A stretch of 10,250 nucleotides of DNA, from contig CALGOO010000025.1 in the NCBI GenBank assembly GCA_937960715.1, positions 1 through 10,250 of the forward strand, read 5' to 3'. Under the pieces are notes generated by a model, which worked only from the letters and a program-made list of their open reading frames with translations, made no database searches and was not told the origin of the DNA. Source of the stretch: an uncultured Candidatus Competibacteraceae bacterium (lineage in GTDB: Bacteria; Pseudomonadota; Gammaproteobacteria; Competibacterales; Competibacteraceae). Shown here piece by piece: positions 1 through 6,170 of the stretch. The stretch's first letter is position 1. Each line of letters starts with the position of its first letter. The translations under genes were made by a program, and so were the position numbers.

Positions 1-214
1 CCCGCCAATTCCAGTTTAGCCGATCGATCCGGACGCCGCGCCACTGGATGCCGCGAGCGGAACCTTCCATCGCCAGTCCCTCGACGGCCTGCACGCTGAA
101 GCCGGGCAGGCGAGCGGCGATTCGGTCGATCACCGGAGCGGCCGGCGCCAGCAGCAGCAGGGATAGCAGAAAAGTCAGCCCGCCCAGCAGACTGTAACCC
201 AGGATGCGCTTCAT
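1..214 (-). CDS. gspN: GspN, type II secretion inner-membrane protein (3' end outside window)
   Basis: GspN is an accessory bitopic protein of the T2SS assembly platform. It has a short cytoplasmic end, one membrane helix and a periplasmic domain. The ATG at 214-212 overlaps the gspM stop (ATGA), so translation is probably coupled. I translated 71 codons by hand. The start MKRILGY is followed by a Leu-rich membrane segment at about residues 8-26. A periplasmic stretch follows with the GspN-like pattern of Gly-containing turns and Trp (IQWRGVRIDRLNWNWR), resembling the family's repeated 'G..W.G.a..L.W' pattern. The gene runs off the left edge, so about two thirds of the usual protein of roughly 250 residues is missing. 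Position after gspM in a G-to-N operon supports the call. Confidence 0.8.
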   Translation of the reverse strand, partial: MKRILGYSLLGGLTFLLSLLLLAPAAPVIDRIAARLPGFSVQAVEGLAMEGSARGIQWRGVRIDRLNWNWR

Positions 215-699
215 GGTCGGCGGCCCTGAACGGTGGCGCGCGCGTTCACCCGACCAGCGGCGATCCGGTCCACGCTGAGATTGACGATGGCGACGCGATG
301 GTCGCGTTCCAGTTGGCCCAGCCAGGGCGCCAGTTGGTCGAACTCAACCGCATCGAACTGAACGCCGAGCCGGTTCTCGCCCTGCGGCGTGACCCGCTTG
401 AGAGCCGGGCCCAGCCCGGCTGCCCGCGCGGTCTGATCCACCAGGGTCAATAGGGAACGGCCATCCACTGGCGATGGCGCTGGAACGCCCGCTCCGCCCA
501 GCCGCTTGATTTCCGCCGCCATCTGGCGCATCGCGGCCAGTTCGGCGCGTTGCTCGGCGACGTTCTGCCGCAATCGCCGGTGGCTGATCTGAAACGGTTG
601 CCAGGCCAGCGCATGGAGCAGCAGCGCCAGGGCCAGCGCCGCGCCGCCGGCGGTCAAGAGGCGCTCGCGGCGGCTCAAGCTTTCCCACCAGGCGTTCAC
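211..699 (-). CDS. gspM: GspM, type II secretion inner-membrane platform protein
   Basis: GspM dimerises with GspL in the inner membrane and helps couple the cytoplasmic ATPase complex to the pseudopilus. The 162-residue product has the family layout: a short basic cytoplasmic start (SLSRRERLL), one hydrophobic helix at about residues 15-33, a coiled-coil-like stretch at about 38-65 (QNVAEQRAELAAMRQ), and a C-terminal ferredoxin-like fold at about 78-160 containing ARAAGLGPALKRVTPQGENR, a typical GspM signature region. The start codon is GTG (699-697). It overlaps the gspL TGA as GTGA, and an AAGG about 8 bases upstream can act as ribosome site. The stop TGA overlaps the gspN ATG. Length is close to the usual 150-170 residues and nothing is broken. 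Confidence 0.92.
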   Translation of the reverse strand: MNAWWESLSRRERLLTAGGAALALALLLHALAWQPFQISHRRLRQNVAEQRAELAAMRQMAAEIKRLGGAGVPAPSPVDGRSLLTLVDQTARAAGLGPALKRVTPQGENRLGVQFDAVEFDQLAPWLGQLERDHRVAIVNLSVDRIAAGRVNARATVQGRRP

Positions 700-1886
700 G
701 AGGGGGGCCTTTTCAGCGTGATCTTGCCTTCTACCCGACCTTCCCGTTGCGTGGCGCGCATCTCGATCCGCAATCCCGGTTGCTGGTCCAGCGTCCGTCG
801 AAGTTGATCCAGCACCGCCGAATTGTCGCCTTCCAGATCAAGGTCCAGTTGGCCGTCGCGATAGCCGAGGCCACGCAAGGTCACGCCTGGAAAACCGACC
901 AGCGCTTGGCCGCCCTGGTGGAGCAGTTCAAGAAACGCGCTGTCACTGGCGCCGGCCGGCCGCAATTCCCGCAGGCGGGTTTCCAACTGGAACCGGGGAT
1001 TCGGAATATTGGTCGCGCCAGGCACGACTTCCCGATAGATCTGTTCCATCGCGGCTCGCAGCGTGGTTTGCTCGCGTCGCAAACTCCAGTGTTCGTGCGC
1101 CAGACCGATGCCCTGGACCAGCAGCCACGCGCTGGCCAGGGCCGCCGCCGCGCGCCAGGGCCGCAATCGTGGTCCCCAACTGGCCTGGGGGCTATAAGGG
1201 CCCTGCAACAGATTGATCGCCGTGAACGCCTGATAATCGCTGGCGAACACTTGGAGCGGTTCGGGGGCGCTGTCCTCGATGCGCGATTCCAACCCGATCT
1301 CGGTCAGGGCCGGCGGCGGGTGGCCCCAGACCCGCAGTTGACGCGGCTTGGCGTCGCCGGTCTCGGTCATGACCCGATTCAGTAGTAGATCCAGCAAATC
1401 CCGCTCGGCGGCGAAGCCGTCCCAGCGACCGATACGCGCCACTGCTCGCCGTTCCTCCAGCAAGATGCTCCAATCGCCTTCCCGCCAGGGCAGCAGCAGC
1501 GGCTCCGGGACAATGGCGGCCGGAGTCAGTCCGGCCTGGGCGCAAACGTCCAGCCAGCCGCGCAAAACCTCTCGGTTGACGACCGCCACCGGCAACCGGT
1601 CGTCGTCGGGTTTGTCGCCCAGGGCGAAATGCAGCGCCTCGATGTCCTCGACCACCTGATCTTCCAAGGCGTAAGGCACGGCGCGCGCCCAGGTGGACCG
1701 CTTGCGGCCGGGCAAGGAAACCGGGCGCAGAGTGACCCTCTCGCCGGGCGCGATCAGCACCAACCGGGATCCGGCGGTTTGTTGAGCCAGTTCAGCCAGC
1801 GCGCCGCGCTGGATCGCGCGGTTGGGGCACAGCCATTCGGCTTGGTTAGGCGATTGAAAGCGGAAAAAGCAAAGGGGAGCGGGCAA
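696..1886 (-). CDS. gspL: GspL, type II secretion inner-membrane platform protein
   Basis: GspL is bitopic. Its cytoplasmic actin-like domain recruits the ATPase GspE, and its periplasmic ferredoxin-like domain pairs with GspM. Family marks are the cytoplasmic block SRLVLIAPGERVTLRPVSLP followed by AVPYALEDQVVEDIEALHFA, a membrane helix around residue 240-260 (ALASAWLLVQGIGLA), a periplasmic coiled coil (LRREQTTLRAAMEQIYREVV), and a ferredoxin-like end (GLGYRDGQLDLDLEG to the stop). The start is uncertain. The frame stays open upstream into gspK, with ATG codons at 1943 and 1979, but similarity to GspL begins at about PAPLCFFRFQSPNQAEWL. I therefore prefer TTG at 1886, giving 396 residues and a start 7 bases after the gspK stop. 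It lacks a strong ribosome site, so coupling to gspK is likely. Confidence 0.9.
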   Translation of the reverse strand: MPAPLCFFRFQSPNQAEWLCPNRAIQRGALAELAQQTAGSRLVLIAPGERVTLRPVSLPGRKRSTWARAVPYALEDQVVEDIEALHFALGDKPDDDRLPVAVVNREVLRGWLDVCAQAGLTPAAIVPEPLLLPWREGDWSILLEERRAVARIGRWDGFAAERDLLDLLLNRVMTETGDAKPRQLRVWGHPPPALTEIGLESRIEDSAPEPLQVFASDYQAFTAINLLQGPYSPQASWGPRLRPWRAAAALASAWLLVQGIGLAHEHWSLRREQTTLRAAMEQIYREVVPGATNIPNPRFQLETRLRELRPAGASDSAFLELLHQGGQALVGFPGVTLRGLGYRDGQLDLDLEGDNSAVLDQLRRTLDQQPGLRIEMRATQREGRVEGKITLKRPPS

Positions 1887-1893
1887 GGTCGTT

Positions 1894-3033
1894 TCAGTCT
1901 TGATGGCCAAAATCGCGCCGCAGGGCGCGGACGCCGTTTTCATCGCGATAGAGCGTACTGTATAGGATCGCGCGCCCATCGCCCACCCGTGCCTCGGCCC
2001 GCAAGAGAAAATACTGGCTGTCGACGCTCAGCAAGGCTTTGATCGGCGCGTCCACCGTCAGTTTGGCCGCGCTCAGGAATTCGTCCACGGTTTTGTAGCC
2101 TTCCGCCGGCCGCTCTTTCGTCAGGCGTTCGAAGTCCGTCGGTTTGAGTCCTTCCTCGTTCAGCGCCGCCAGTATCGGGGCTTGCGCGGTATTGACGTTC
2201 AGTGGCGCGCCGGACGGCAGGGCGCAGACCACCGGCGCCAACTTGGCGTAAGCCTCCCGATCCAGGTCCTTGATCGACCGCAGCTCGGATCCGTCGAGGA
2301 ACGGGCGGTTGGCGGCCAGATAGGGCGGATGCAGGACGGCGTAATCGCTGTCCTCGGCCCCGTCGGGGAATTGGGGATCGGAATCGGGATCGATCCAGTC
2401 GGCGATGACCTGCGCCAGCGCCGACTTCAGTTCGAGATTTTCCAGCAGGCGTTGCAGCAGCTTGACCTGCGCCGGTTCCAGGCCGGCCTTGCCCGAGGAC
2501 GCGGCCGGTTTGGGGAGGGTGGGTTTGGGTTTGGCCGGGTTGGGTTTGGCCGTGGCGTCCGGTTTCGAATCGGCTGAATCCTGGGTTTCATCCCCATCGT
2601 CGTCCCTGGTGTTGTCGCCGCGCTTTTTCGGTTCGTTGGGCGTGGGCGGCTGTTCACCGGGCGCCGGGCGCCACAAGTTGTTGAGGTTGAAACAGCCTTG
2701 CAGGTCCGTGAGGCGGACGGTGATCGTACCGCCTTCGATCGGCAGGGCCGAAGGCAGGTTGGCCCATTGCTCGCCGGGATGGTCGGTTTCGTTCCGCTGG
2801 CGATCGCGTGCCAGGATGATCATGGCTTCCTGTTCGGCTCCGAGCGTGTAGAGCCGGGCTTGCTGCTGGTGTTCGAGCACGGTAGTCCGGCGGATGGCCA
2901 GTTGTTGCAGGGTGGCGAGGCTGGTGGCGGCGAGGCTGGCCAGGAACACGATCAGCAGCACGGTGATCAGAGCCACGCCAGCTTGAAGTCGAGCGCGGCT
3001 AATCGGGCAGGAGCAGCAGGCGAGTGATTTCAC
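1894..3033 (-). CDS. gspK: GspK, minor pseudopilin at the tip of the T2SS pseudopilus
   Basis: GspK caps the pseudopilus in a complex with GspI and GspJ. The 379-residue product has a 19-residue leader ending in Gly19, then VALITVLLIVFLASLAA. As usual for GspK, the Glu found at +5 in other pseudopilins is absent. Family blocks follow: LQGCFNLNNL (111-120), an alpha domain with VIADWIDPDSDPQ and AEDSDYAVL, then GAPLNVNTAQAPILAAL and a C-terminal YFLLRAEARVGDG strand. The start is GTG at 3033, chosen because GGAGG lies 6 bases upstream inside the end of gspJ, giving a 35-base overlap. Two oddities stand out: the leader contains three Cys (6, 7, 9), and a Pro/Lys/Asp-rich disordered insert occupies about residues 122-184. 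The product is also long for the family, whose members are usually about 300-340 residues. Confidence 0.95.
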   Translation of the reverse strand: MKSLACCSCPISRARLQAGVALITVLLIVFLASLAATSLATLQQLAIRRTTVLEHQQQARLYTLGAEQEAMIILARDRQRNETDHPGEQWANLPSALPIEGGTITVRLTDLQGCFNLNNLWRPAPGEQPPTPNEPKKRGDNTRDDDGDETQDSADSKPDATAKPNPAKPKPTLPKPAASSGKAGLEPAQVKLLQRLLENLELKSALAQVIADWIDPDSDPQFPDGAEDSDYAVLHPPYLAANRPFLDGSELRSIKDLDREAYAKLAPVVCALPSGAPLNVNTAQAPILAALNEEGLKPTDFERLTKERPAEGYKTVDEFLSAAKLTVDAPIKALLSVDSQYFLLRAEARVGDGRAILYSTLYRDENGVRALRRDFGHQD

Positions 3034-3613
3034 CCCAGTCCTCCAGCGTCAGGCGGATTTCCACCGCCCGCGGCAGGCGGTCGGGATCCGGTGGGTTGGT
3101 TGCTTCGCTGGGCGATGGCGGTGGCCAGTCATCGCGCCAGTCGTCCTGTTCCAGAAACCGTACCTTGAAGTCTCGCACCCGGTCGAGTAACAACGTGTCG
3201 CGCGGTTCGATCGAGCCGCCCCGGTCGAGCACCGGCCAGTGCAGCCGCCACAGCCGACCGTCCCGCAGCCGGTAGGCGAGCCGTTGCAGGCTGGCGCGCG
3301 GTTGGCCGAGGGGATTGTCCCAGCCGGCGCGGGTCAGGGTGAGCGGGTCGGCGGCGAGCGGACCGCCGAGCAGAGCGCCATGGGATTCGCCGTACTCGTC
3401 GCGGATGCCGCGCGGTACGATTTGCTCGATGTCCTGCTCCAGCCGGTAAACCGCCAGTTGCACCGCCGCCAGCCGTCGGTTTTGCTCCTCCACGGCGGCG
3501 CGGGTGTACAGCACATTGCGCAGACCGCTGTAGGCGGCGGTCGCCATGATGGAGAACACCGCCAGGGCCACCAGCAGTTCCAGCAAGGTAAGACCATGAC
3601 TGGGCGCTTTCAT
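2999..3613 (-). CDS. gspJ: GspJ, minor pseudopilin
   Basis: GspJ joins GspI and GspK in the quasi-helical tip of the T2SS pseudopilus. The 204-residue product begins MKAPSHG, the prepilin-peptidase leader, followed by LTLLELLVALAVFSIMATAA with Glu at mature position 5. The conserved GspJ region RLEQDIEQIVPRGIRDEYG comes next. Later blocks are LTLTRAGWDNPLGQPRASLQ and the C-terminal VRFLEQDDWRDDWPP and RAVEIRLTLEDWGEITRLLLL, both typical of the family. The ATG at 3613 overlaps the gspI TGA (ATGA), and no separate ribosome site is visible, so coupled translation is expected. The stop is TAG at 3001-2999, inside the gspK leader. Length is normal for the family. Confidence 0.95.
   Translation of the reverse strand: MKAPSHGLTLLELLVALAVFSIMATAAYSGLRNVLYTRAAVEEQNRRLAAVQLAVYRLEQDIEQIVPRGIRDEYGESHGALLGGPLAADPLTLTRAGWDNPLGQPRASLQRLAYRLRDGRLWRLHWPVLDRGGSIEPRDTLLLDRVRDFKVRFLEQDDWRDDWPPPSPSEATNPPDPDRLPRAVEIRLTLEDWGEITRLLLLPD
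3040..3044 (-). promoter_or_regulatory. Ribosome binding site of gspK
   Basis: GGAGG on the minus strand lies 6 bases upstream of the GTG at 3033, within the end of the gspJ reading frame. It decides the gspK start in favour of this GTG over internal alternatives. Confidence 0.7.
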
Positions 3614-4083
3614 GGCGCGGGACGCGGTTGCCGGGGCGTCGGCGATTGGCTTTCCTTGGGCGTCGCCGGATTATTCGTGGTGTCGGACGGTTGGCCGGTC
3701 GCATCGGTGGATGACTCCGGCGGCTTGCCCTTGAAGGCGACCAGCTTGCCGAACTCCACGTCGCTCTCGCCAGCGCGCACCGTGAGTTCAAGGCGGCGCA
3801 GATCGGGATCGACGGTTGGATGGAACCGCGCCTCCCACCGCCAAGCCCGGTTAGCCAGTTCGACGCTGCCCTTGCGGGAACCTTCCTCGGGCCACGGTTT
3901 CGACTCCAGCAGCAAGGCGCTGACCTGGTTGCGGGCGACCCAGCCGGCGAAGGTTCGATCGCGCAGGGTAGCGGTGGTATTGATGCTTTGCGTGGCGGCA
4001 TGGATGATCGCGCCCATGGCGATGGCCAGCACCGCCAGCGCCACCAGCACTTCCAGCAAGGTAAAACCATGAATGCGCTTCAT
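3610..4083 (-). CDS. gspI: GspI, minor pseudopilin with a Pro/Ser/Thr-rich tail
   Basis: GspI initiates the GspI-J-K tip complex of the pseudopilus. The leader MKRIHG is followed by FTLLEVLVALAVLAIAMGAI, with the cleavage site after Gly6 and Glu at mature position 5. The GspI signatures WVARNQVSALLLE and GSVELANRAWRWEARF are present, ending in LRRLELTVRAG. The ATG at 4083 has only a weak ribosome site (CGGA). The usual family length is about 120-130 residues, but this product has 157. The extra 38 residues (120-157) form a Pro/Ser/Thr-rich, apparently disordered tail ending RQPRPAP. It is the first gene after the plus-strand block, so it needs its own promoter or antisense read-through across about 4.7 kb. 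Confidence 0.95.
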   Translation of the reverse strand: MKRIHGFTLLEVLVALAVLAIAMGAIIHAATQSINTTATLRDRTFAGWVARNQVSALLLESKPWPEEGSRKGSVELANRAWRWEARFHPTVDPDLRRLELTVRAGESDVEFGKLVAFKGKPPESSTDATGQPSDTTNNPATPKESQSPTPRQPRPAP

Positions 4084-4104
4084 GTGCGAAATCCGACCGT
4101 CCGA

Positions 4105-4224
4105 TCAGGCGGTGCGGAACCGATGGTCGACGCCAGGCAACGGTTGACCGATGATCACGCTGCGAATGCGCCAACGATCCTGGTGCAACCGGGCGATCAG
4201 CTTGAACGGACTGGGACGATGATT
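4105..4224 (-). pseudogene. 3' remnant of an unidentified gene
   Basis: A minus-strand frame from 4224 to a TGA at 4107-4105 stays open for 39 codons without an ATG, between an upstream in-frame TAA (4227-4225) and the TGA. It encodes SPFKLIARLHQDRWRIRSV followed by IIGQPLPGVDHRFRTA. The alternation of hydrophobic and charged residues around Trp looks like the terminal beta strands of a real protein, and 28 of 39 codons end in G or C, as in neighbouring genes. The sequence immediately upstream (from about 4222) turns AT-rich and non-coding. This fits the C-terminal end of a gene cut off by arrival of the plus-strand block. It stops 21 bases before gspI. I do not recognise the family. It could also be a chance open frame. 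Confidence 0.4.
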
Positions 4225-4231
4225 TTATGAT
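4202..4231 (+). promoter_or_regulatory. Candidate sigma70-like promoter for the four-gene block
   Basis: TTGAAC (4202-4207, 4 of 6 to the -35 consensus) and TATGAT (4226-4231, 5 of 6 to the -10 consensus) are separated by 18 bases. Transcription would start near 4238, leaving a leader of about 70 bases before the ATG at 4311. It sits at the edge of the AT-rich patch 4222-4260. This is pattern matching by eye and remains uncertain. Confidence 0.35.
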
Positions 4232-4310
4232 GGCGTCACGATAACATGTTGTTTATTCGATCCCAAGGGAGTCCGTCCATTCCATTCCAAACAGGGCCGA
4301 AGGCGGGACG

Positions 4311-5120
4311 ATGCCGACTTTAGTTCAAGGCGCGAGTTCATATGAAGACCCGAAGGTTTCCATCAGAATCCTCGGTGAATGCAATTTTCGCTGTCCTTCC
4401 TGTTGCACGAAAAGTAGTCCCTCGCGCGGAGGCGTCTTGTCGATCGGTGATTTTGCAAGAATCGTGGACATTCTGGCCGAGGAGCGCTTCAAGGGCGTCC
4501 TCAACCTGTCGGGGGGAGAACCGACCTTGCATCCCGATTTACCGAACATGTTGGCGGTTCTCGCCTCACGGCTTCCTGAAAATCGAGTGATTCTGTTTAC
4601 CAACGGATCCTGGGTCGGCCAGCCGGATTGGCGCCGCCGGTTGACCGCCTTCCTGGCGTTTTCGCAGGTCACGGTGCGCTTGTCCCTGGATCGATACCAT
4701 ATCGTCGGTGCGCTGAGAGCTTCCGACATGCCTCGCGGCAGAGCGAGTTTCGATGACCTTGAGCGCGTCGCTTTTCGTCGAGCGCGAGCTTTTCTGGATC
4801 ACTGCGTCGCCCGCGGCGGGATTCCGGGGCGACATTTCGACGTGGCGTTCAAGGGCGACCATGAAGCCGCCAAATCCTACCTTGCTCCACTTGGCGAAGT
4901 ACCGACCTACTGTATCGAATTGGAAAAAAAACCCGACAAAAGAGCGAAGAAGCTCGGATACCTAGCCGTCGATCTCGATGCCCTTGGCTATCCGATGGTC
5001 TATCTGACGCTGGGACACGTGCTTCGGAACGAACCCTGTGGCGGTATCGACACTCTGCCAAAAGCCTTGGCCATCAACAGGCAGGCATTGAATCGATGGA
5101 AAGGGAAGGCAAGGCCATGA
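4311..5120 (+). CDS. Radical SAM enzyme without a SPASM domain
   Basis: The 269-residue protein has the radical SAM cluster motif Cys24-x3-Cys28-x2-Cys31 (GECNFRCPSC, with an extra Cys32 next to it). SGGEP at 67-71 contacts S-adenosylmethionine, and a later strand VTVRLSLDRYH supports the TIM-barrel fold. It would bind a 4Fe-4S cluster and make a 5'-deoxyadenosyl radical in the cytoplasm. The C-terminal half has only scattered Cys (DHC, TYC, EPC), so no SPASM or twitch cluster domain is evident. The substrate cannot be assigned. The ATG at 4311 has only a weak ribosome site but starts close to the first barrel strand (VSIRILGEC). The stop TGA overlaps the ATG of the next gene by 4 bases, so the two enzymes are probably made together. 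An eight-A run occurs at 4924-4931. Confidence 0.85.
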   Translation: MPTLVQGASSYEDPKVSIRILGECNFRCPSCCTKSSPSRGGVLSIGDFARIVDILAEERFKGVLNLSGGEPTLHPDLPNMLAVLASRLPENRVILFTNGSWVGQPDWRRRLTAFLAFSQVTVRLSLDRYHIVGALRASDMPRGRASFDDLERVAFRRARAFLDHCVARGGIPGRHFDVAFKGDHEAAKSYLAPLGEVPTYCIELEKKPDKRAKKLGYLAVDLDALGYPMVYLTLGHVLRNEPCGGIDTLPKALAINRQALNRWKGKARP

Positions 5121-6118
5121 ATCAAACTCCCGCGCCGAATCGCTTGGGAATCGAGTTGAAATTGACCGATCGGTGCAATTTTGCCTGTTTTCATTGCATG
5201 AACAGTGATTCACCGAAAAAGAGCCGGAATCTCGACATCGATCTTTTTCTGTCTCGCTTTGCCGATTGGCGGCGCGCATCGGCTGGATTGGGAGTCAGAC
5301 TTATGGAAGTCCGCATGACTGGAGGAGAACCCTTGATTTGCGCGGAAGGGGTACTGAAAATTGCTCGATCAATGTCGGCTGTCGCGGTGCCGTGTGGCGT
5401 CAATACCAATGGTATTTTGCTTTCATCGGATTTGGCGGCAAAAATGAAGGGCGCTGGAATTGGGATCGTGAAGATTTCAATGGATTCATTGGATGAGGAT
5501 ACCTTGCGCAGGATGCGGGGCGATCATTTCTCGGTTCGTAAGCTTTTGAATGGCGTTCGCAATGCCTTGGAGCATGATTTGAAGGTCATTCTACGTTTCA
5601 CGCTTTGCCGATACAATTTGGCCGAATTGATGACCTGCTTTAAATTCGCCAAGGACATGGGAGTTTACAAATTCCAAGTCAAGCCCTTGATTCCATCCGG
5701 TCGTGGTCGATATTTCGATGCGAGTCTTGCGGTGGAGTCGATAAAGAATGCTTTACGCGAGTTATACCGAGAGATGAGGGCAGATGATGATTTTTTGGAA
5801 GTGCTCTGTTTTCCCGAGACGTCTTGCTCCGATGCGCGAGGCAGGTCCTGCGCGAGTCTGGAGAAAATTTATGTTGATGCGAATATGGATGTGACGACGT
5901 GCAATTATATTGCGGGGCATGGCCGTCTTGGCAATTTTGCCCAGGATTCCTTTGAGGAAATCCAGCGAAGGAGACAAGCCATGCTGCAAAAGACGACTCT
6001 ATACAATCGCCGTCCTTTCTTGAGTGGCTGTCCGCTGTTCGAGACCGAGGGTGGCCAGCGCCAAGTGTCGCGGAGTGGCGAACCGGACGCCGCGTCCCTC
6101 GCTCCCAGCCTTTCGTGA
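5117..6118 (+). CDS. Radical SAM enzyme with an incomplete SPASM-like C-terminus
   Basis: The 333-residue protein carries the radical SAM motif Cys20-x3-Cys24-x2-Cys27 (DRCNFACFHC) and MTGGEP at 67-72, within the expected barrel (VNTNGILLSSD, VKISMDSLDEDTLRRMRG). C-terminal Cys231, 237, 245 and 262 lie around CASLEKIYVDANMDVTTC and GRLGNFAQDSFEEI, which is the layout of a SPASM or twitch auxiliary-cluster domain. Only Cys305 (SGCPLFE) follows, where full SPASM domains have several more. SPASM enzymes usually act on peptides or carrier-bound substrates, but the target here is unknown. I chose the ATG at 5117 because it overlaps the previous stop (ATGA) and has GGGAAGG at a suitable distance. 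An in-frame ATG at 5096 is less likely. Sampled 60-base rows are only 43-50% GC, while the last 70 bases jump to about 70%. Confidence 0.87.
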   Translation: MNQTPAPNRLGIELKLTDRCNFACFHCMNSDSPKKSRNLDIDLFLSRFADWRRASAGLGVRLMEVRMTGGEPLICAEGVLKIARSMSAVAVPCGVNTNGILLSSDLAAKMKGAGIGIVKISMDSLDEDTLRRMRGDHFSVRKLLNGVRNALEHDLKVILRFTLCRYNLAELMTCFKFAKDMGVYKFQVKPLIPSGRGRYFDASLAVESIKNALRELYREMRADDDFLEVLCFPETSCSDARGRSCASLEKIYVDANMDVTTCNYIAGHGRLGNFAQDSFEEIQRRRQAMLQKTTLYNRRPFLSGCPLFETEGGQRQVSRSGEPDAASLAPSLS

Positions 6119-6170
6119 GCGACGGCGCTGGTTGGCGGAACCCAGATTCCCACTTGAAAGCGGCCTGATC

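Noticed and set aside
747..1385. Plus-strand open frame of 212 codons over gspL
   Set aside because: The sequence is a Gln/Arg-rich antisense shadow. gspL on the other strand has clear family blocks.
4244..4251. AACATGTT palindrome as an operator
   Set aside because: It is only 8 bases and symmetry fails at the next base pair. Such sites occur often by chance.
6024..6170. GTG at 6024 as start of the A-PCP gene
   Set aside because: It lies deep in the second radical SAM gene and the added 49 residues (Arg/Pro-rich) do not resemble an adenylation domain. GTG 6171 precedes family similarity.
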